Source: an uncultured Hyphomicrobiales bacterium
Lineage (GTDB): Bacteria; Pseudomonadota; Alphaproteobacteria; Rhizobiales; Beijerinckiaceae
DNA length: 32,320 bases
Assembly: GCA_903851305.1 (NCBI GenBank)
Contig: CAINNX010000077.1
Span: 1 to 32,320, forward strand
Reading direction: 5' to 3'
The notes beneath the pieces were generated by a model that saw nothing but the letters and a program-made list of their open reading frames with translations, had not been told where the DNA came from and searched no databases. A program made the translations under genes and the position numbers. Position 1 is the stretch's first letter. Each line of letters starts with the position of its first letter. Of the stretch, positions 7,602-16,603 are shown one piece after another.

Positions 7602-8726
7602 TTAATCGCCCGTCAGTAGCGGCACGTCTGCCTCGCCCTTGAATTCAACTTTTTCGATTCTGTCGCCATGGCGGATGATCTTGCCTGTCGAGACGGTGAT
7701 GTCTTCGACATCTTTTGAGACAAGGCGGAAATGCTGATCGAGCTTGGCGACCCGTTCTGAAAGGCGGCGCACATCTGTCATCAATACGCCGACTTCTTTC
7801 TGGATGACATGGGCCTGCTCGCGCATTTTCGAGTCACGCACCAGCGCTTGCGTCACTTGCACAGCCATCATCAAAAGCGAGGGCGAGATGATGCTGATGT
7901 TCTCGCGATAGCCTTTCTGGATAAGATCATCAAAGAACTCGACCAGGTCAGCATAGATGGATTCCGAGGGCACGAAGATCAGTGCCATGGGCTGGGTCTC
8001 GTCGGGAATGAAATATTTCTCGCGCACATCTGTAATATGCTTGGAAATATCTGTGCGCACGCGCGCTTCCGCCTGCTTGCGTGTGACATCATCCTTGGCA
8101 TCACGAAAGGCCGTGAAAGATTCCAGCGGGAATTTGCTGTCGATCACCAGCGGCCGCTTGTCGCCAGGTAGATGCAAGACGCAATCGGGCCTTTTGCCAT
8201 TTGAAAGCGTGGCCTGAAATTCGTAAGCCCCGATGGGCATGCCATCACGAATGATCGATTCCATCCGCGTCTGGCCAAAAGCGCCACGGCTCTGCTTGTT
8301 GGCCAGAATGTCTTTCAGCGAGACGACTTCCTGCGTCAGGCCGGTGATTTTGGCTTGGGCTGAATCGATCACGGCGAGGCGTTCGCCCAAGGCGGTGAGA
8401 CGTTCAGCCGTTGTATTGGTGGTCGCCTCCATGGAATCGCCGACCCGTTTGGTCACGCTGTCGAGGCGCTCGGACAGAGTGCGGGTGAGTTCCGAATGGC
8501 GCTCATTGAGCTGCTGCTGCATTTGCAGCATTTGCCCCGCCAGCTGAGCATTGATGCGGTTGAGTTCACCCACTTTGTCGTCGAGTTCGCGCTCCCGTTC
8601 AGCCGAGGTTGCAGACGCAATCTCCTGCGAGCGCTGCGCTTGGCTTTGCGCGCGGCTGATGACGAAAACAAGGGCGAGGGTGACGCCTGCAAAGGCGAGA
8701 CCGAGAATGATGAGGGTCGTGTCCAT
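7602..8726 (-). CDS. rmuC: DNA recombination protein RmuC
   Basis: RmuC proteins limit inversion at short repeats and carry a PD-(D/E)XK nuclease-like core. The 374-residue product starts with a transmembrane segment (MDTTLIILGLAFAGVTLALV), continues as a long coiled coil rich in Gln, Glu and Arg to about residue 130, then has the conserved core including PDCVLHLPGDKRPLVIDSKF, FVPSESIYADLVEF and ISPSLLMMAVQVTQAL. It is shorter than E. coli RmuC but normal for alphaproteobacteria. I chose the ATG at 8726; the longer frame adds 18 residues of no similarity. It diverges from def. Confidence 0.92.
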   Translation of the reverse strand: MDTTLIILGLAFAGVTLALVFVISRAQSQAQRSQEIASATSAERERELDDKVGELNRINAQLAGQMLQMQQQLNERHSELTRTLSERLDSVTKRVGDSMEATTNTTAERLTALGERLAVIDSAQAKITGLTQEVVSLKDILANKQSRGAFGQTRMESIIRDGMPIGAYEFQATLSNGKRPDCVLHLPGDKRPLVIDSKFPLESFTAFRDAKDDVTRKQAEARVRTDISKHITDVREKYFIPDETQPMALIFVPSESIYADLVEFFDDLIQKGYRENISIISPSLLMMAVQVTQALVRDSKMREQAHVIQKEVGVLMTDVRRLSERVAKLDQHFRLVSKDVEDITVSTGKIIRHGDRIEKVEFKGEADVPLLTGD

Positions 8727-8843
8727 GAGCCAAAGCCTAGCGCGATTCGCGCTGATGCGCGAACAGAAGATGAACGTCATTGACCCTGTGACGCTTCCTG
8801 ACTACATCGGTTTCCATCTTTTCTCAGGAAAGCGCGCGAAGCC

Positions 8844-9365
8844 ATGGCCATCCTGCCCATCATCGAATTGCCCGACCCGCGTTTGCGGCTGGTTTCCGAG
8901 CCCGTGCCGGCGGTTGACGCAGCTGTGCGCCAGCTCATGGATGACATGCTGGACACGATGTATGACGCGCCCGGTATTGGGTTGGCAGCCATTCAGGTGG
9001 CTGTGCCCAAGCGCGTGCTGGTGATTGATGTCGCCAAAGAGGATGCGCCACCCGCTCCGCTCTGCGTGGCCAATCCTGAGATCGTCTGGGCGTCTGACGA
9101 AAAGAACGTCTATCAGGAAGGCTGCCTGTCGATCCCGGAATATTATGAAGATGTCGAGCGCCCGCAAAAAGTGCGCGTGCGTTTTCTCAATCGCGATGGC
9201 CAGATTCAGGAGATCGAAGCAGACGGATTGCTCGCCACCTGTTTCCAGCATGAGATCGATCATCTCAATGGCGTATTGTTCATCGATCACCTGTCGCGCC
9301 TGAAGCGCGACCGCGTGCAGAAGAAATTTGTTAAAGCTGCGCGTCTGCGCGGCGGCGACGAGTAA
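8844..9365 (+). CDS. def: peptide deformylase
   Basis: Removes the formyl group from the initiator methionine of new proteins. All three active-site motifs are intact: [10 protein letters not shown] (motif 1), [10 protein letters not shown] with the metal-binding Cys (motif 2), and QHEIDHLNG with the two His ligands and catalytic Glu (motif 3). The length of 173 residues is normal. It is followed after 6 bases by fmt, the enzyme that adds the formyl group, and then truA. Confidence 0.97.
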   Translation: MAILPIIELPDPRLRLVSEPVPAVDAAVRQLMDDMLDTMYDAPGIGLAAIQVAVPKRVLVIDVAKEDAPPAPLCVANPEIVWASDEKNVYQEGCLSIPEYYEDVERPQKVRVRFLNRDGQIQEIEADGLLATCFQHEIDHLNGVLFIDHLSRLKRDRVQKKFVKAARLRGGDE

Positions 9366-9371
9366 AGGCCG

Positions 9372-10307
9372 ATGCGCGTCGTTTTCATGGGGACACCCGA
9401 TTTCTCCGTCCCTGTGATGACGGAGATGTTGGGCCAAGGTCACGAGATGGTCGGCGTCTATACGCGGGCACCCAAGCCCGCAGGCCGTGGCATGGATCTG
9501 CGTCTGTCACCTGTGCATGCATTGGCAGATAAATTTGCCATCCCTGTTTTCACGCCCAAAACGCTGCGCAACGATGATGAGATTGCGCGCTTTGCAGCGC
9601 TGGACGCCGATGTCGCCGTTGTTGTGGCTTATGGCTTGATTCTGCCCAAGGCAGTGCTGGATGCGCCGCGTCTGGGCTGTCTCAATCTGCATGCATCGCT
9701 GCTGCCACGCTGGCGTGGCGCTGCGCCCATTCAGCGCGCGATTATGGCGGGTGACGCCGAGACCGGCGTGATGGTGATGAAGATGGAAGAGGGGCTGGAT
9801 ACCGGCCCCGTTGGAATGGTCGAGCGTGTGACGATCACGCCCGATATGACCGCGTCTGACCTGCATGATCGCCTGTCGATGATTGGCGCTGATCTGATGG
9901 TGCGTGCACTGGCCGCGCTGTCGCGCGACTCTTTGCATTTTACGCCACAATCGGATGTGGGCGTCACTTATGCCCACAAGATTGAAAAGGCTGAAGCCCG
10001 CATCGATTGGGCGCGCAGCGCGCAAGATCTGCACAACCATGTGCGGGGCCTGTCACCCTTTCCCGGCGCATTCTTTGAAGTGGATCTTGGCAAGGGGCCT
10101 GAGCGCATCAAGGTTTTGCGTGCAAAAATCGCGGCAGGACAGGGGCTTCCTGGCACGGTTCTGGATGACGCCCTCACCATTGCCTGTGGCGCGGGCGCTT
10201 TGCAGATTGTCGATGTGCAGCGCGCAGGCAAGGCACCCATGAAAACAGATGAATTTTTGCGCGGTGCGCGCCTGTCGAAGGGCTTTGTCCTTCCTTCTGC
10301 GGCCTGA
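9372..10307 (+). CDS. fmt: methionyl-tRNA formyltransferase
   Basis: Formylates initiator Met-tRNA with 10-formyltetrahydrofolate. The N-terminal domain shows [16 protein letters not shown], and the catalytic region has [18 protein letters not shown] with the active-site Asn-His, then EGLDTGPV. The C-terminal OB-like domain with tRNA-binding residues includes [17 protein letters not shown]. The length of 311 residues is standard. It lies between def and truA with gaps of 6 and 5 bases, so the three are surely co-transcribed. Confidence 0.97.
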   Translation: MRVVFMGTPDFSVPVMTEMLGQGHEMVGVYTRAPKPAGRGMDLRLSPVHALADKFAIPVFTPKTLRNDDEIARFAALDADVAVVVAYGLILPKAVLDAPRLGCLNLHASLLPRWRGAAPIQRAIMAGDAETGVMVMKMEEGLDTGPVGMVERVTITPDMTASDLHDRLSMIGADLMVRALAALSRDSLHFTPQSDVGVTYAHKIEKAEARIDWARSAQDLHNHVRGLSPFPGAFFEVDLGKGPERIKVLRAKIAAGQGLPGTVLDDALTIACGAGALQIVDVQRAGKAPMKTDEFLRGARLSKGFVLPSAA

Positions 10308-10312
10308 CGCAT

Positions 10313-11050
10313 ATGGCCCGCTTTCGTCTCGATATTGAATATGACGGCACTGGCTTTTCTGGCTGGCAAAGGCAAGCCAATGCGCTGACCGTGCAGCAGG
10401 TGATCGAAGATGCCATTCAGGCTGTCGATGGCCAGCGTGTTAAAATTACAGGCGCTGGACGCACAGATACAGGTGTACATGCTACGGGACAGGTGGCGAC
10501 TTGCGATCTGCATAAAGACTGGCGCGGCGACAGGTTGCGTGAGGCGGTGAACGCGCACATGCGCCCGCATTTGATCTCTATTCGCAAGGCTGAGCGCGTG
10601 GCGGATGATTTTGACGCGCGCTTTTCAGCGCACCGTCGTCATTATCTCTATCGTATCATCAACCGGCGTGCGCAACTGACTCTTGATTTCAACAAGGCCT
10701 GGCTGATCAAACGGGCGTTGAATGCAGATGCCATGCATGAGGCAGCGCAGGTGTTGGTCGGCTATCATGATTTCACGACTTTCCGTGATGCCGATTGTCA
10801 GGCCGAGAGCCCGATGCGCACGTTGGAGCGGCTTGATGTGTCGCGCGTGGGCGAAGAGATTCATATCTACACATCAGCGCGCTCTTTTTTGCATCGGCAA
10901 GTGCGCTCTATGGTAGGGTCGATCGAAAATGTCGGCTCTGGCAAATGGCAGGCGCGTGATTTGAAAGCCGCACTTGAGTCGAAAGATCGCATGCGCTGTG
11001 GGCCAGTGGCGCCTGCCGCAGGACTATATCTGATAGGCGTCGATTATTGA
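10313..11050 (+). CDS. truA: tRNA pseudouridine(38-40) synthase
   Basis: Isomerises uridines 38-40 in the anticodon arm of tRNAs. The 245-residue protein contains the catalytic motif [17 protein letters not shown] with the nucleophilic Asp near residue 55, preceded by [13 protein letters not shown]. The conserved [19 protein letters not shown] lies in the second half. Start at the ATG at 10313, 5 bases after fmt. It converges on dapE with only 7 bases between the stop codons. Confidence 0.96.
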   Translation: MARFRLDIEYDGTGFSGWQRQANALTVQQVIEDAIQAVDGQRVKITGAGRTDTGVHATGQVATCDLHKDWRGDRLREAVNAHMRPHLISIRKAERVADDFDARFSAHRRHYLYRIINRRAQLTLDFNKAWLIKRALNADAMHEAAQVLVGYHDFTTFRDADCQAESPMRTLERLDVSRVGEEIHIYTSARSFLHRQVRSMVGSIENVGSGKWQARDLKAALESKDRMRCGPVAPAAGLYLIGVDY

Positions 11051-11057
11051 TGCGCGA

Positions 11058-12206
11058 TCAGGCGAAATAAGTTTTCAAGATGCGACGATAAATGGCGGCG
11101 AGCTGTTCGAGTTCCGCCACAGGTGTGCGCTCATCGACTGCATGCATGGTCTGTCCAACAAGGCCAAATTCAACCACCGGACAAGTGGCCCGAATGAAAC
11201 GCGCATCCGATGTGCCGCCTGTGGTGGAGAGCGCGGGACGGTGGCCCGTCTCTTGTTCAACAGCGTCTGCAACGAGATCGACGAAGGGTCCGGGCGAGGT
11301 CAGAAAAGCAACCGCATTGGTTGGATCAAAAGTCAGATCGATTTTGGCCTCGGGTGCGGCGGCGTGGATGCGGCGCGTGATTTCATGCGCGAGCGAGTCG
11401 GGTGTCCACAGATCATTGAAGCGGATGTTGAATGTTGCGCGCACAGCAGCCGGAATGACATTGGTCGCACCATTGCCGGTGTCGACGGTGGTGACTTCAA
11501 GATTGCTAGCGTCAAAATGATCTGTGCCCGCATCAAAGGGGCTGGCTTTGAGGCCAGCCAGTATCGCAACCATATCCGGCACAGGATTATGCGCCAGATG
11601 CGGATAGCCGACATGGCCCTGCTGGCCGTGCACAACAAGACGCCCAGTCAATGAGCCGCGCCGACCGATTTTGATCATGTCGCCGAGCTGTTGCGGATTG
11701 GTTGGCTCACCCAGAATGCAATGATCGAAATGCTCGCCGCGTGCCTTGGCCCATTCCAGCAATTTCACTGTGCCGTTGACGGCGGGGCCTTCTTCATCAC
11801 CTGTGATGAGAAAAGCAATCGCACCCTTGGACGCGCCAAATTCGCGCACATGCGCGATGGCGGCTGCGATGGCCGCAGCCAAGCCGCCCTTCATGTCAAC
11901 TGCACCTCGTCCCCAGAGGTGGCCATCAGCCACTTCAGCGGAGAACGGATCAAAGCGCCATTGCGCGGCGTCACCGGGTGGGACGACATCGGTATGGCCG
12001 GCAAACATCAGACAGGGCACGCCTGTGCCGAACTTGGCGTAGAGATTGTCAATGTCAGGTGTGCCAGCTTCCGAAAAGCGCACGCGCTCGATGCTGAAGC
12101 CAGCGCCTTTGAGATAACGCGCCACGACATCAAGCGCGCCTTCATCGCGCGGCGTCACAGAGGCGCAGCGGATGAGATCGCGGGCAATGTCGAGGGCGTT
12201 GGTCAT
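11058..12206 (-). CDS. dapE: succinyl-diaminopimelate desuccinylase
   Basis: A zinc-dependent M20 hydrolase that releases succinate from N-succinyl-LL-diaminopimelate in lysine and cell-wall synthesis. Metal and catalytic motifs are present: [24 protein letters not shown], and [13 protein letters not shown] with the catalytic Glu pair. The dimerisation domain and the C-terminal [11 protein letters not shown] and [13 protein letters not shown] follow. I chose the ATG at 12206, which overlaps the stop of the upstream membrane-protein gene in an ATGA, so translation is coupled. dapD lies one gene upstream. Confidence 0.95.
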   Translation of the reverse strand: MTNALDIARDLIRCASVTPRDEGALDVVARYLKGAGFSIERVRFSEAGTPDIDNLYAKFGTGVPCLMFAGHTDVVPPGDAAQWRFDPFSAEVADGHLWGRGAVDMKGGLAAAIAAAIAHVREFGASKGAIAFLITGDEEGPAVNGTVKLLEWAKARGEHFDHCILGEPTNPQQLGDMIKIGRRGSLTGRLVVHGQQGHVGYPHLAHNPVPDMVAILAGLKASPFDAGTDHFDASNLEVTTVDTGNGATNVIPAAVRATFNIRFNDLWTPDSLAHEITRRIHAAAPEAKIDLTFDPTNAVAFLTSPGPFVDLVADAVEQETGHRPALSTTGGTSDARFIRATCPVVEFGLVGQTMHAVDERTPVAELEQLAAIYRRILKTYFA

Positions 12207-12688
12207 TCCGTCTCGTGTGTTGTGGCACGCAGGCCGCATTCAAACGCCATCCAGACAAGCACAAGCACGAGGCCCGTGTCGATGAGCCATGCGGACCAGA
12301 GCGGTACCATTTCCACCAGACGCGGGGACGTCCAATGGGCAGCGCCCGCCAGAAGCGCCAAAGCAAGTGGCAGGCCTGCCAGTGCGGGCGCATGGCCGCG
12401 CGCCCGCAAGCGCTTGGCGGTCAGATTATACCAGCACACGCCTGTCAGCAGGATGAGGAAGGCATAGACCGCGAGATAGAGATGCACGCCAAGTGTGGCG
12501 GGATCAATCAGTCCGCGCTCAGCCAAATCATGTTTGGCCAGCGGTGAGACAACAAGCCAGATGACCGTCGCAACAGATGCGACGGCCCCTGTAAGTGCCG
12601 TGCCAAGCCACCAGACGTCACGCGTGATGACACCCTTGTCCGTACGGAACAGGAAGCGGAAGCCGTCTGCTGACAGAATGGCGCTCAT
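12203..12688 (-). CDS. unidentified integral membrane protein between dapD and dapE
   Basis: I do not recognise this 161-residue protein. It has a polar N-terminus of about 25 residues ([19 protein letters not shown]) and then four hydrophobic stretches: around residues 27-47, 67-87, 101-116 and 129-148. The second ends [19 protein letters not shown], a basic loop expected in the cytoplasm. Its ATG at 12688 shares one base with the dapD stop, and its own stop overlaps the dapE start by four bases, so it is translationally sandwiched between two diaminopimelate genes. That spacing suggests it is made together with them, but no function follows from it. Confidence 0.8.
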   Translation of the reverse strand: MSAILSADGFRFLFRTDKGVITRDVWWLGTALTGAVASVATVIWLVVSPLAKHDLAERGLIDPATLGVHLYLAVYAFLILLTGVCWYNLTAKRLRARGHAPALAGLPLALALLAGAAHWTSPRLVEMVPLWSAWLIDTGLVLVLVWMAFECGLRATTHETE

Positions 12689-13545
12689 CAATCCCTCAGC
12701 AATTCATTGATGCCGGTCTTGGAGCGCGTCTGCGCATCGACCGTCTTCACAATCACCGCGCAATAGAGCGAGGGGCCGGGTGTGCCATCGGGCAGCGGCT
12801 TGCCGGGCAGATTGCCCGACACAACCACGGAATAGGGCGGCACATAGCCGACATGCACCTGTCCCGTGGCGCGGTCGATGATCTTGGTCGACGAGCTGAT
12901 GAACACGCCCATGGCGAGCACCGAGCCTTCGCCAACAACGACGCCTTCGACGACTTCAGAGCGTGCGCCGATGAAGCAATTGTCTTCGATGATGGTAGGG
13001 TTGGCCTGCAGTGGCTCCAGAACGCCACCAATGCCCACGCCGCCTGACAGATGCACATTCTTGCCGATCTGTGCGCAGGAGCCCACCGTCGCCCATGTGT
13101 CGACCATCGTGCCTTCGCCCACATAAGCGCCGAGGTTCACGAAGGAGGGCATCAGCACCACACCGGGCGCGATATAGGCCGAGCGGCGCACGATGCAATT
13201 GGGCACAGAGCGAAAGCCTGCTGCGCCATGTTCCGCGGCACCCCAGCCTTCAAACTTGGAGGGCACCTTGTCCCACCAGGATGAGCCACCAGGACCACCC
13301 GAGATCGGCGCCATGTCGTTCAGGCGGAAGGAGAGCAGCACGGCCTTCTTCAGCCATTGGTGCACAGCCCAGCTTTCCGGGCCGCTCTTGCCGGCGATCT
13401 TTTCCGCCACACGCGCTTTGCCGCTGTCGAGCAGGCTCAAGGCCTCGTTGACGGCCTCGCGCACGCGCCCCTGTGTCTGGGCGTTGATGTTATTGCGATC
13501 CTCAAAAGCGGCTTCAATGGTCTGGGCAAGATCGGCGATGGACAT
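12688..13545 (-). CDS. dapD: 2,3,4,5-tetrahydropyridine-2,6-dicarboxylate N-succinyltransferase
   Basis: Uses succinyl-CoA to open tetrahydrodipicolinate in the lysine/diaminopimelate pathway. The 285-residue protein has an N-terminal helical domain and a left-handed beta-helix of hexapeptide repeats, for example [19 protein letters not shown], then [20 protein letters not shown] and [15 protein letters not shown]-terminal domain follows. The ATG at 13545 has a strong GAGGGGAG ribosome binding site; longer frames add only 21 residues of unlikely sequence. It leads a dapD, membrane protein, dapE transcription unit. Confidence 0.96.
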   Translation of the reverse strand: MSIADLAQTIEAAFEDRNNINAQTQGRVREAVNEALSLLDSGKARVAEKIAGKSGPESWAVHQWLKKAVLLSFRLNDMAPISGGPGGSSWWDKVPSKFEGWGAAEHGAAGFRSVPNCIVRRSAYIAPGVVLMPSFVNLGAYVGEGTMVDTWATVGSCAQIGKNVHLSGGVGIGGVLEPLQANPTIIEDNCFIGARSEVVEGVVVGEGSVLAMGVFISSSTKIIDRATGQVHVGYVPPYSVVVSGNLPGKPLPDGTPGPSLYCAVIVKTVDAQTRSKTGINELLRD

Positions 13546-13623
13546 GAAAACTCCCCTCACGGCGATGGCGCTGAAAACAGCTGTTTTTCTCGTGCCGCTG
13601 TCTAGCAAGCGGGGGGCTGCCTG

Positions 13624-14049
13624 TCACCCGTGGCGGATTTTTTCCATCAAGGCGGGGTCGTCAGCGATCAATTTCATCAACAGGGCGGTGGGCCAGCTCG
13701 GCAGGGCCTCGCCCCGCTCATATTTGGAGAAGGAATTGGGCGAGCCGGTGAGCAGCTGGCTCGCTTCTTTCTGGGTGAGCCGGGTTTTGCGGCGCAAGTC
13801 TTTGGCGAGCGCGCGTATGTTGGCGGCATATTCGGTTTTGAGTTCGGCGAAGGCTTTCTCGAAGCCGTCATGATCATCACCCATGATGACGCCATCGTTG
13901 CCGTCGTCTGGGAAAAATCCAGTGGCTTCGAATTCCTTCTTCAGGCCCATATATTCAACGGTTTCCATCCGGCGGCCGCGGGTGAGAAGTGCGCCTGTTT
14001 CGGGATGAATCATGGTCTTGCCACATGGAAATTGAACGTCATCTCGCAT
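13624..14049 (-). CDS. mqsA: MqsA-family antitoxin
   Basis: The C-terminal half has the MqsA helix-turn-helix LTQKEASQLLTGSPNSFSKY followed by ERGEALPSWPTALLMKL and DDPALMEKIR, very close to E. coli MqsA. The N-terminal half (MIHPETGALLTRGRRMETVE and GLKKEFEATGFFPDD) resembles the shorter alphaproteobacterial MqsA type, but the cysteine expected before PETG is His, and the only cysteine is residue 9. Zinc binding as in E. coli is therefore doubtful. The ATG at 14049 follows AGAGGA and lies 3 bases after the restored stop of mqsR, the toxin-first order known for mqsRA. The gene is intact while its toxin is broken. Confidence 0.87.
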   Translation of the reverse strand: MRDDVQFPCGKTMIHPETGALLTRGRRMETVEYMGLKKEFEATGFFPDDGNDGVIMGDDHDGFEKAFAELKTEYAANIRALAKDLRRKTRLTQKEASQLLTGSPNSFSKYERGEALPSWPTALLMKLIADDPALMEKIRHG

Positions 14050-14052
14050 GGC

Positions 14053-14357
14053 CTATTTCCTCTTGAACGACAGCAAAATGAATTCGGTCAACGCGTGTGT
14101 TCTGTGAATTTGACGTAGATGAGGACACCGTCCCAAGGGATGACGTAAACGTCCTGCCATTGCTTGTGATCATTGAAACTGGTGACTGATTTGACGAAAT
14201 GCTTGTGTCGAAGGGCATTGATGACGCGCATGACGCCCTCACGCTTTTCAAAGCCCAGGGTTCGAGCACTAGCGAGTGCTGAGATGGTCATTGGCGCTTG
14301 ATGACGGGCAAAAGCCGCCTGAAACGCCTCAAGATCGTGCGTCGGTTTGCGCTTGTC
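14053..14357 (-). pseudogene. mqsR: MqsR-type mRNA interferase, broken at both ends
   Basis: The conserved frame reads DKRKPTHDLEAFQAAFARHQ, continues through a core that includes VKSVTSFNDHKQWQDVY and WDGVLIYVKFTEHTR, and then meets a stop at 14088. One frame away the proper C-terminus resumes as LTEFILLSFKRK and ends at 14053, so a single base is missing near 14090-14093. At the front, the frame contains no ATG, GTG or TTG before the ATG at 14291, which would delete about 22 conserved residues; a TTG near 14359 is out of frame. MqsR cleaves mRNA at GCU sites in E. coli. With two lesions this copy is very likely inactive. Confidence 0.82.
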
Positions 14358-14362
14358 AAAAA

Positions 14363-14391
14363 TAAATAAACCTTAAAGGTTGTATTGTCAA
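14363..14391 (-). promoter_or_regulatory. mqsRA promoter with MqsA operator
   Basis: On the minus strand TTGACA (14391-14386) and TATTTA (14368-14363) are separated by exactly 17 bases. The spacer contains AACCTTTAAGGTT (14369-14381 on the plus strand as AACCTTAAAGGTT), which matches the AACCT-N3-AGGTT palindrome bound by E. coli MqsA. An antitoxin bound there would cover the promoter. The predicted transcript would start close to the N-terminal mqsR codons. Confidence 0.75.
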
Positions 14392-14448
14392 ATAAGCGGG
14401 TCTTTGCTGCCAAACGCAGCCGCGACTATTCGACGGGCGAACCTAAGG

Positions 14449-15195
14449 TCAGGTCAAGCGGGGGAGCCCCAGCCCGAAGAGGAAGCCGGCGAGGTCCTCT
14501 GTCAGGTAATCGACGTGGGCGGCTTTGGCGCCAGCGGCGATTTCCCACTCTTCGCGATGGTCATGGGCGCCAGCTTTGGGTGTGACCAGCACGGTCTTCA
14601 TGCCGCGCGCATGCGGCACGGCCAGATTATGCGCAATGTCTTCAAACATGGCCGCAGTTTGTGGATCAACCGCATGGCGATCAAAAAAACGCTGATAGGT
14701 TTCAGCCGCGGGTTTGGGAATGAGATCGGCTGCGACAATGTCGAAAATATCTTCAAACATATGGTCGATGCCAAGCTGGCGCGCAGTGTGCAGCGCATGT
14801 TTGCGCGAGCCGTTGGTCAGAATGAGCCTGCGCCCTGGCAAGCGCGTGATGGCCTCCGCCAAAGTGTGATCGGGCACCAGCGAGGAGCGATCAATGTCAT
14901 GCACAAAGTCGAGAAATTCAGCCGACGAAATGGCGTGCTCTTCCATCAGCCCGCGCAAAGTTGTGCCGTATCTCTGATAATAATATTTTTGAAGCGCACG
15001 TGACGACAGCCCATCGAGCCCGAACATATGGGCCATAAACACCGTGATGCGGTGATCGATCTTCGGCCACAGATCACTGGAGGGGGGATAGAGCGTATTG
15101 TCGAGATCAAACACCCATGTCGTTACATGAGCAAAAGCTGCCCGTGTTTCTTCGGGCAGCAGCGGAAAAGCCGCATCATCCTTATCGGACTTCAA
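14449..15195 (-). CDS. pyrimidine 5'-nucleotidase, HAD superfamily (SDT1-like)
   Basis: A 248-residue HAD-family phosphatase. Motif I is VFDLDNTLYPP with the nucleophile Asp near residue 32; motif II is LILTNGSRKHA; motif III/IV are LIPKPAAETYQRF and MFEDIAHNLAVPHARGM. The LDNTLYP and NGSRKH context is typical of pyrimidine 5'-nucleotidases of the yeast SDT1 type, common next to argB in Hyphomicrobiales. The natural substrate (UMP, CMP or another phosphate) cannot be read from the sequence. It starts 26 bases downstream of argB on the same strand. Confidence 0.88.
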   Translation of the reverse strand: MKSDKDDAAFPLLPEETRAAFAHVTTWVFDLDNTLYPPSSDLWPKIDHRITVFMAHMFGLDGLSSRALQKYYYQRYGTTLRGLMEEHAISSAEFLDFVHDIDRSSLVPDHTLAEAITRLPGRRLILTNGSRKHALHTARQLGIDHMFEDIFDIVAADLIPKPAAETYQRFFDRHAVDPQTAAMFEDIAHNLAVPHARGMKTVLVTPKAGAHDHREEWEIAAGAKAAHVDYLTEDLAGFLFGLGLPRLT

Positions 15196-15221
15196 ATCTG
15201 CGGCTTTTCCGGAAATGGTGG

Positions 15222-16088
15222 TTACCTCGTGATCAGCGTGCCTGCGCCACCATCGGTGAGCAGTTCCACAAGCACCGCATGCGGTGTCTGGCCATCCAGG
15301 ATCACAACACCTTCAACGCCTTGCTCAAGCGCGTAAATGCAGGTTTCGACCTTGGGGATCATGCCGCCTGTGATGGTGCCATCGGCAATGAGTCTGCGGA
15401 TGTCATCAATCTTCAATTCCTTGATCAGCTGCTTGTTCTTGTCGAGCACGCCAGGCACATCGGTCAGGAAGAGAAGACGCTTGGCACCCAGTGCGCCAGC
15501 AATGGCGCCGGCGAATGTGTCGGCATTGACGTTATACGTCTCGCCGTCTGCGCCCATGGCAACAGGTGCAAGAACGGGTATCAATTCGCGGCCGAGCACC
15601 TGGTCGAGCACTGTTGTATCAACCTTGTCGGGCTCGCCGACAAAGCCAAGATCAACATCGCTATCGGTCACTTTGCGCGCAGTGACCATATTGCCGTCTT
15701 TGCCGCATAGGCCAATCGCGCGGCCACCTTCGGCATTGATGTAGCCGACGAGGTTTTTGTTGATGGAGCCAGCCAGCACCATTTCAACAATCTCAACCGT
15801 AGCGCGATCGGTGATGCGCAGGCCCGAGGCGAATTCTGATTTGATGCCGAGTTTCTTCAGCATGGCGCCGATCTGCGGGCCACCGCCGTGGACCACGACC
15901 GGGTTCACGCCTGACTGCTCAAGCAGGACCATATCTTTGGCAAAGCGGCGGGCGACTGCCTCGTCGCCCATGGCGTGCCCGCCGTATTTCACGACAATGA
16001 TGGATTCGTCATAGCGCAGCATGTGCGGCAGAGCCTGCATGAGGATTTCGGCCTGCTCCTGCGGGCTGCCTTTTAGCATGTTGGTCAT
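15222..16088 (-). CDS. argB: acetylglutamate kinase
   Basis: Phosphorylates N-acetylglutamate in arginine synthesis. The 288-residue protein shows the amino acid kinase signatures [11 protein letters not shown] near residue 33 and [14 protein letters not shown] near residue 60. The N-acetylglutamate site [25 protein letters not shown] follows in two parts, and the nucleotide-binding ends are [13 protein letters not shown] and [14 protein letters not shown]. Start at the ATG at 16088. engB lies upstream on the same strand, with a toxin-antitoxin locus inserted between them in the opposite direction. Confidence 0.96.
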   Translation of the reverse strand: MTNMLKGSPQEQAEILMQALPHMLRYDESIIVVKYGGHAMGDEAVARRFAKDMVLLEQSGVNPVVVHGGGPQIGAMLKKLGIKSEFASGLRITDRATVEIVEMVLAGSINKNLVGYINAEGGRAIGLCGKDGNMVTARKVTDSDVDLGFVGEPDKVDTTVLDQVLGRELIPVLAPVAMGADGETYNVNADTFAGAIAGALGAKRLLFLTDVPGVLDKNKQLIKELKIDDIRRLIADGTITGGMIPKVETCIYALEQGVEGVVILDGQTPHAVLVELLTDGGAGTLITR

Positions 16089-16169
16089 GTGTGATCCTTA
16101 TATGATCTCTCTTGGCGCGCCCCTGTTTAGCCCGTCCTCATGGCAGCCTCAAGACGGGCGCCATTGCCA

Positions 16170-16193
16170 AATTGCACCTCATGCTGTGCAATT
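16170..16193. promoter_or_regulatory. 24-base perfect dyad between argB and the HigBA-type locus
   Basis: AATTGCAC and GTGCAATT form perfect eight-base inverted arms around CTCATGCT. The site lies in the divergent region between argB and the third toxin-antitoxin locus, about 80 bases before argB. No T run follows on either strand, so it looks more like a protein-binding site than a terminator. Which gene it controls cannot be told. Confidence 0.45.
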
Positions 16194-16219
16194 AGCTTCT
16201 TTTCAGAACTCTCTTGTTT

Positions 16220-16241
16220 TATTCCTTTTATGGAATATAAT
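16220..16241 (+). promoter_or_regulatory. probable promoter and operator of the HigBA-type locus
   Basis: TATAAT at 16236-16241 with TTGTTT 16 bases upstream forms a plausible promoter. TATTCC (16220-16225) and GGAATA (16232-16237) are inverted arms that overlap the -10 box, as expected for antitoxin autoregulation. Transcription from here would begin near 16248, after the ATG at 16243, which favours the TTG at 16252 as toxin start. Confidence 0.45.
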
Positions 16242-16242
16242 C

Positions 16243-16603
16243 ATGCTATGGTTGGTCGAGGTTACCGACGAGTTTTCGGCTTGGTTTATAGAGCTTCGTG
16301 CTCCGATTCAGGACGAAGTTGATCGCATTGTGGGTTTGCTGGAGGTGAAGGGGCCGCAATTGCCGTTTCCCTTCTCATCTGGCTTGGTCGGATCGCGCCA
16401 TGGGCATATGCGCGAATTGCGCGTGCAATCTGGCGGTGAGCCCTATCGGGTTTTTTTATGCGTTTGACCCACGCCGGACTGCAATTTTGTTGATCGGCGG
16501 ATGCAAGACGGGGGACGACCGATTTTACGAGCGGATGATCCCGCTGGCCGATGAGCTCTATGAAGTTTACCTCGCAGAATTGCGCAAGGAAGGATTGTTG
16601 TGA
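16243..16603 (+). pseudogene. HigB-type toxin (PF05973/Gp49-like), frameshifted in a T run
   Basis: The frame from 16243 reads MLWLVEVTDEFSAWF, then VDRIVGLLEVKGPQLPFPFS and SRHGHMRELRVQSGGEPYRV, after which it runs into a stop. Removing one T from the seven-T run at 16451-16457 gives RVFYAFDPRRTAILLIGG and continues through KTGDDRFYERMIPLADELYE to 16603, the normal end of this ribosome-dependent RNase family. The lesion is thus one inserted base in a homopolymer. It may be a null mutation, a slippage-prone switch or a sequencing artefact. The toxin stop overlaps the antitoxin ATG in TGATG. The start may be the TTG at 16252 (MVEVTDEF). Confidence 0.82.
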
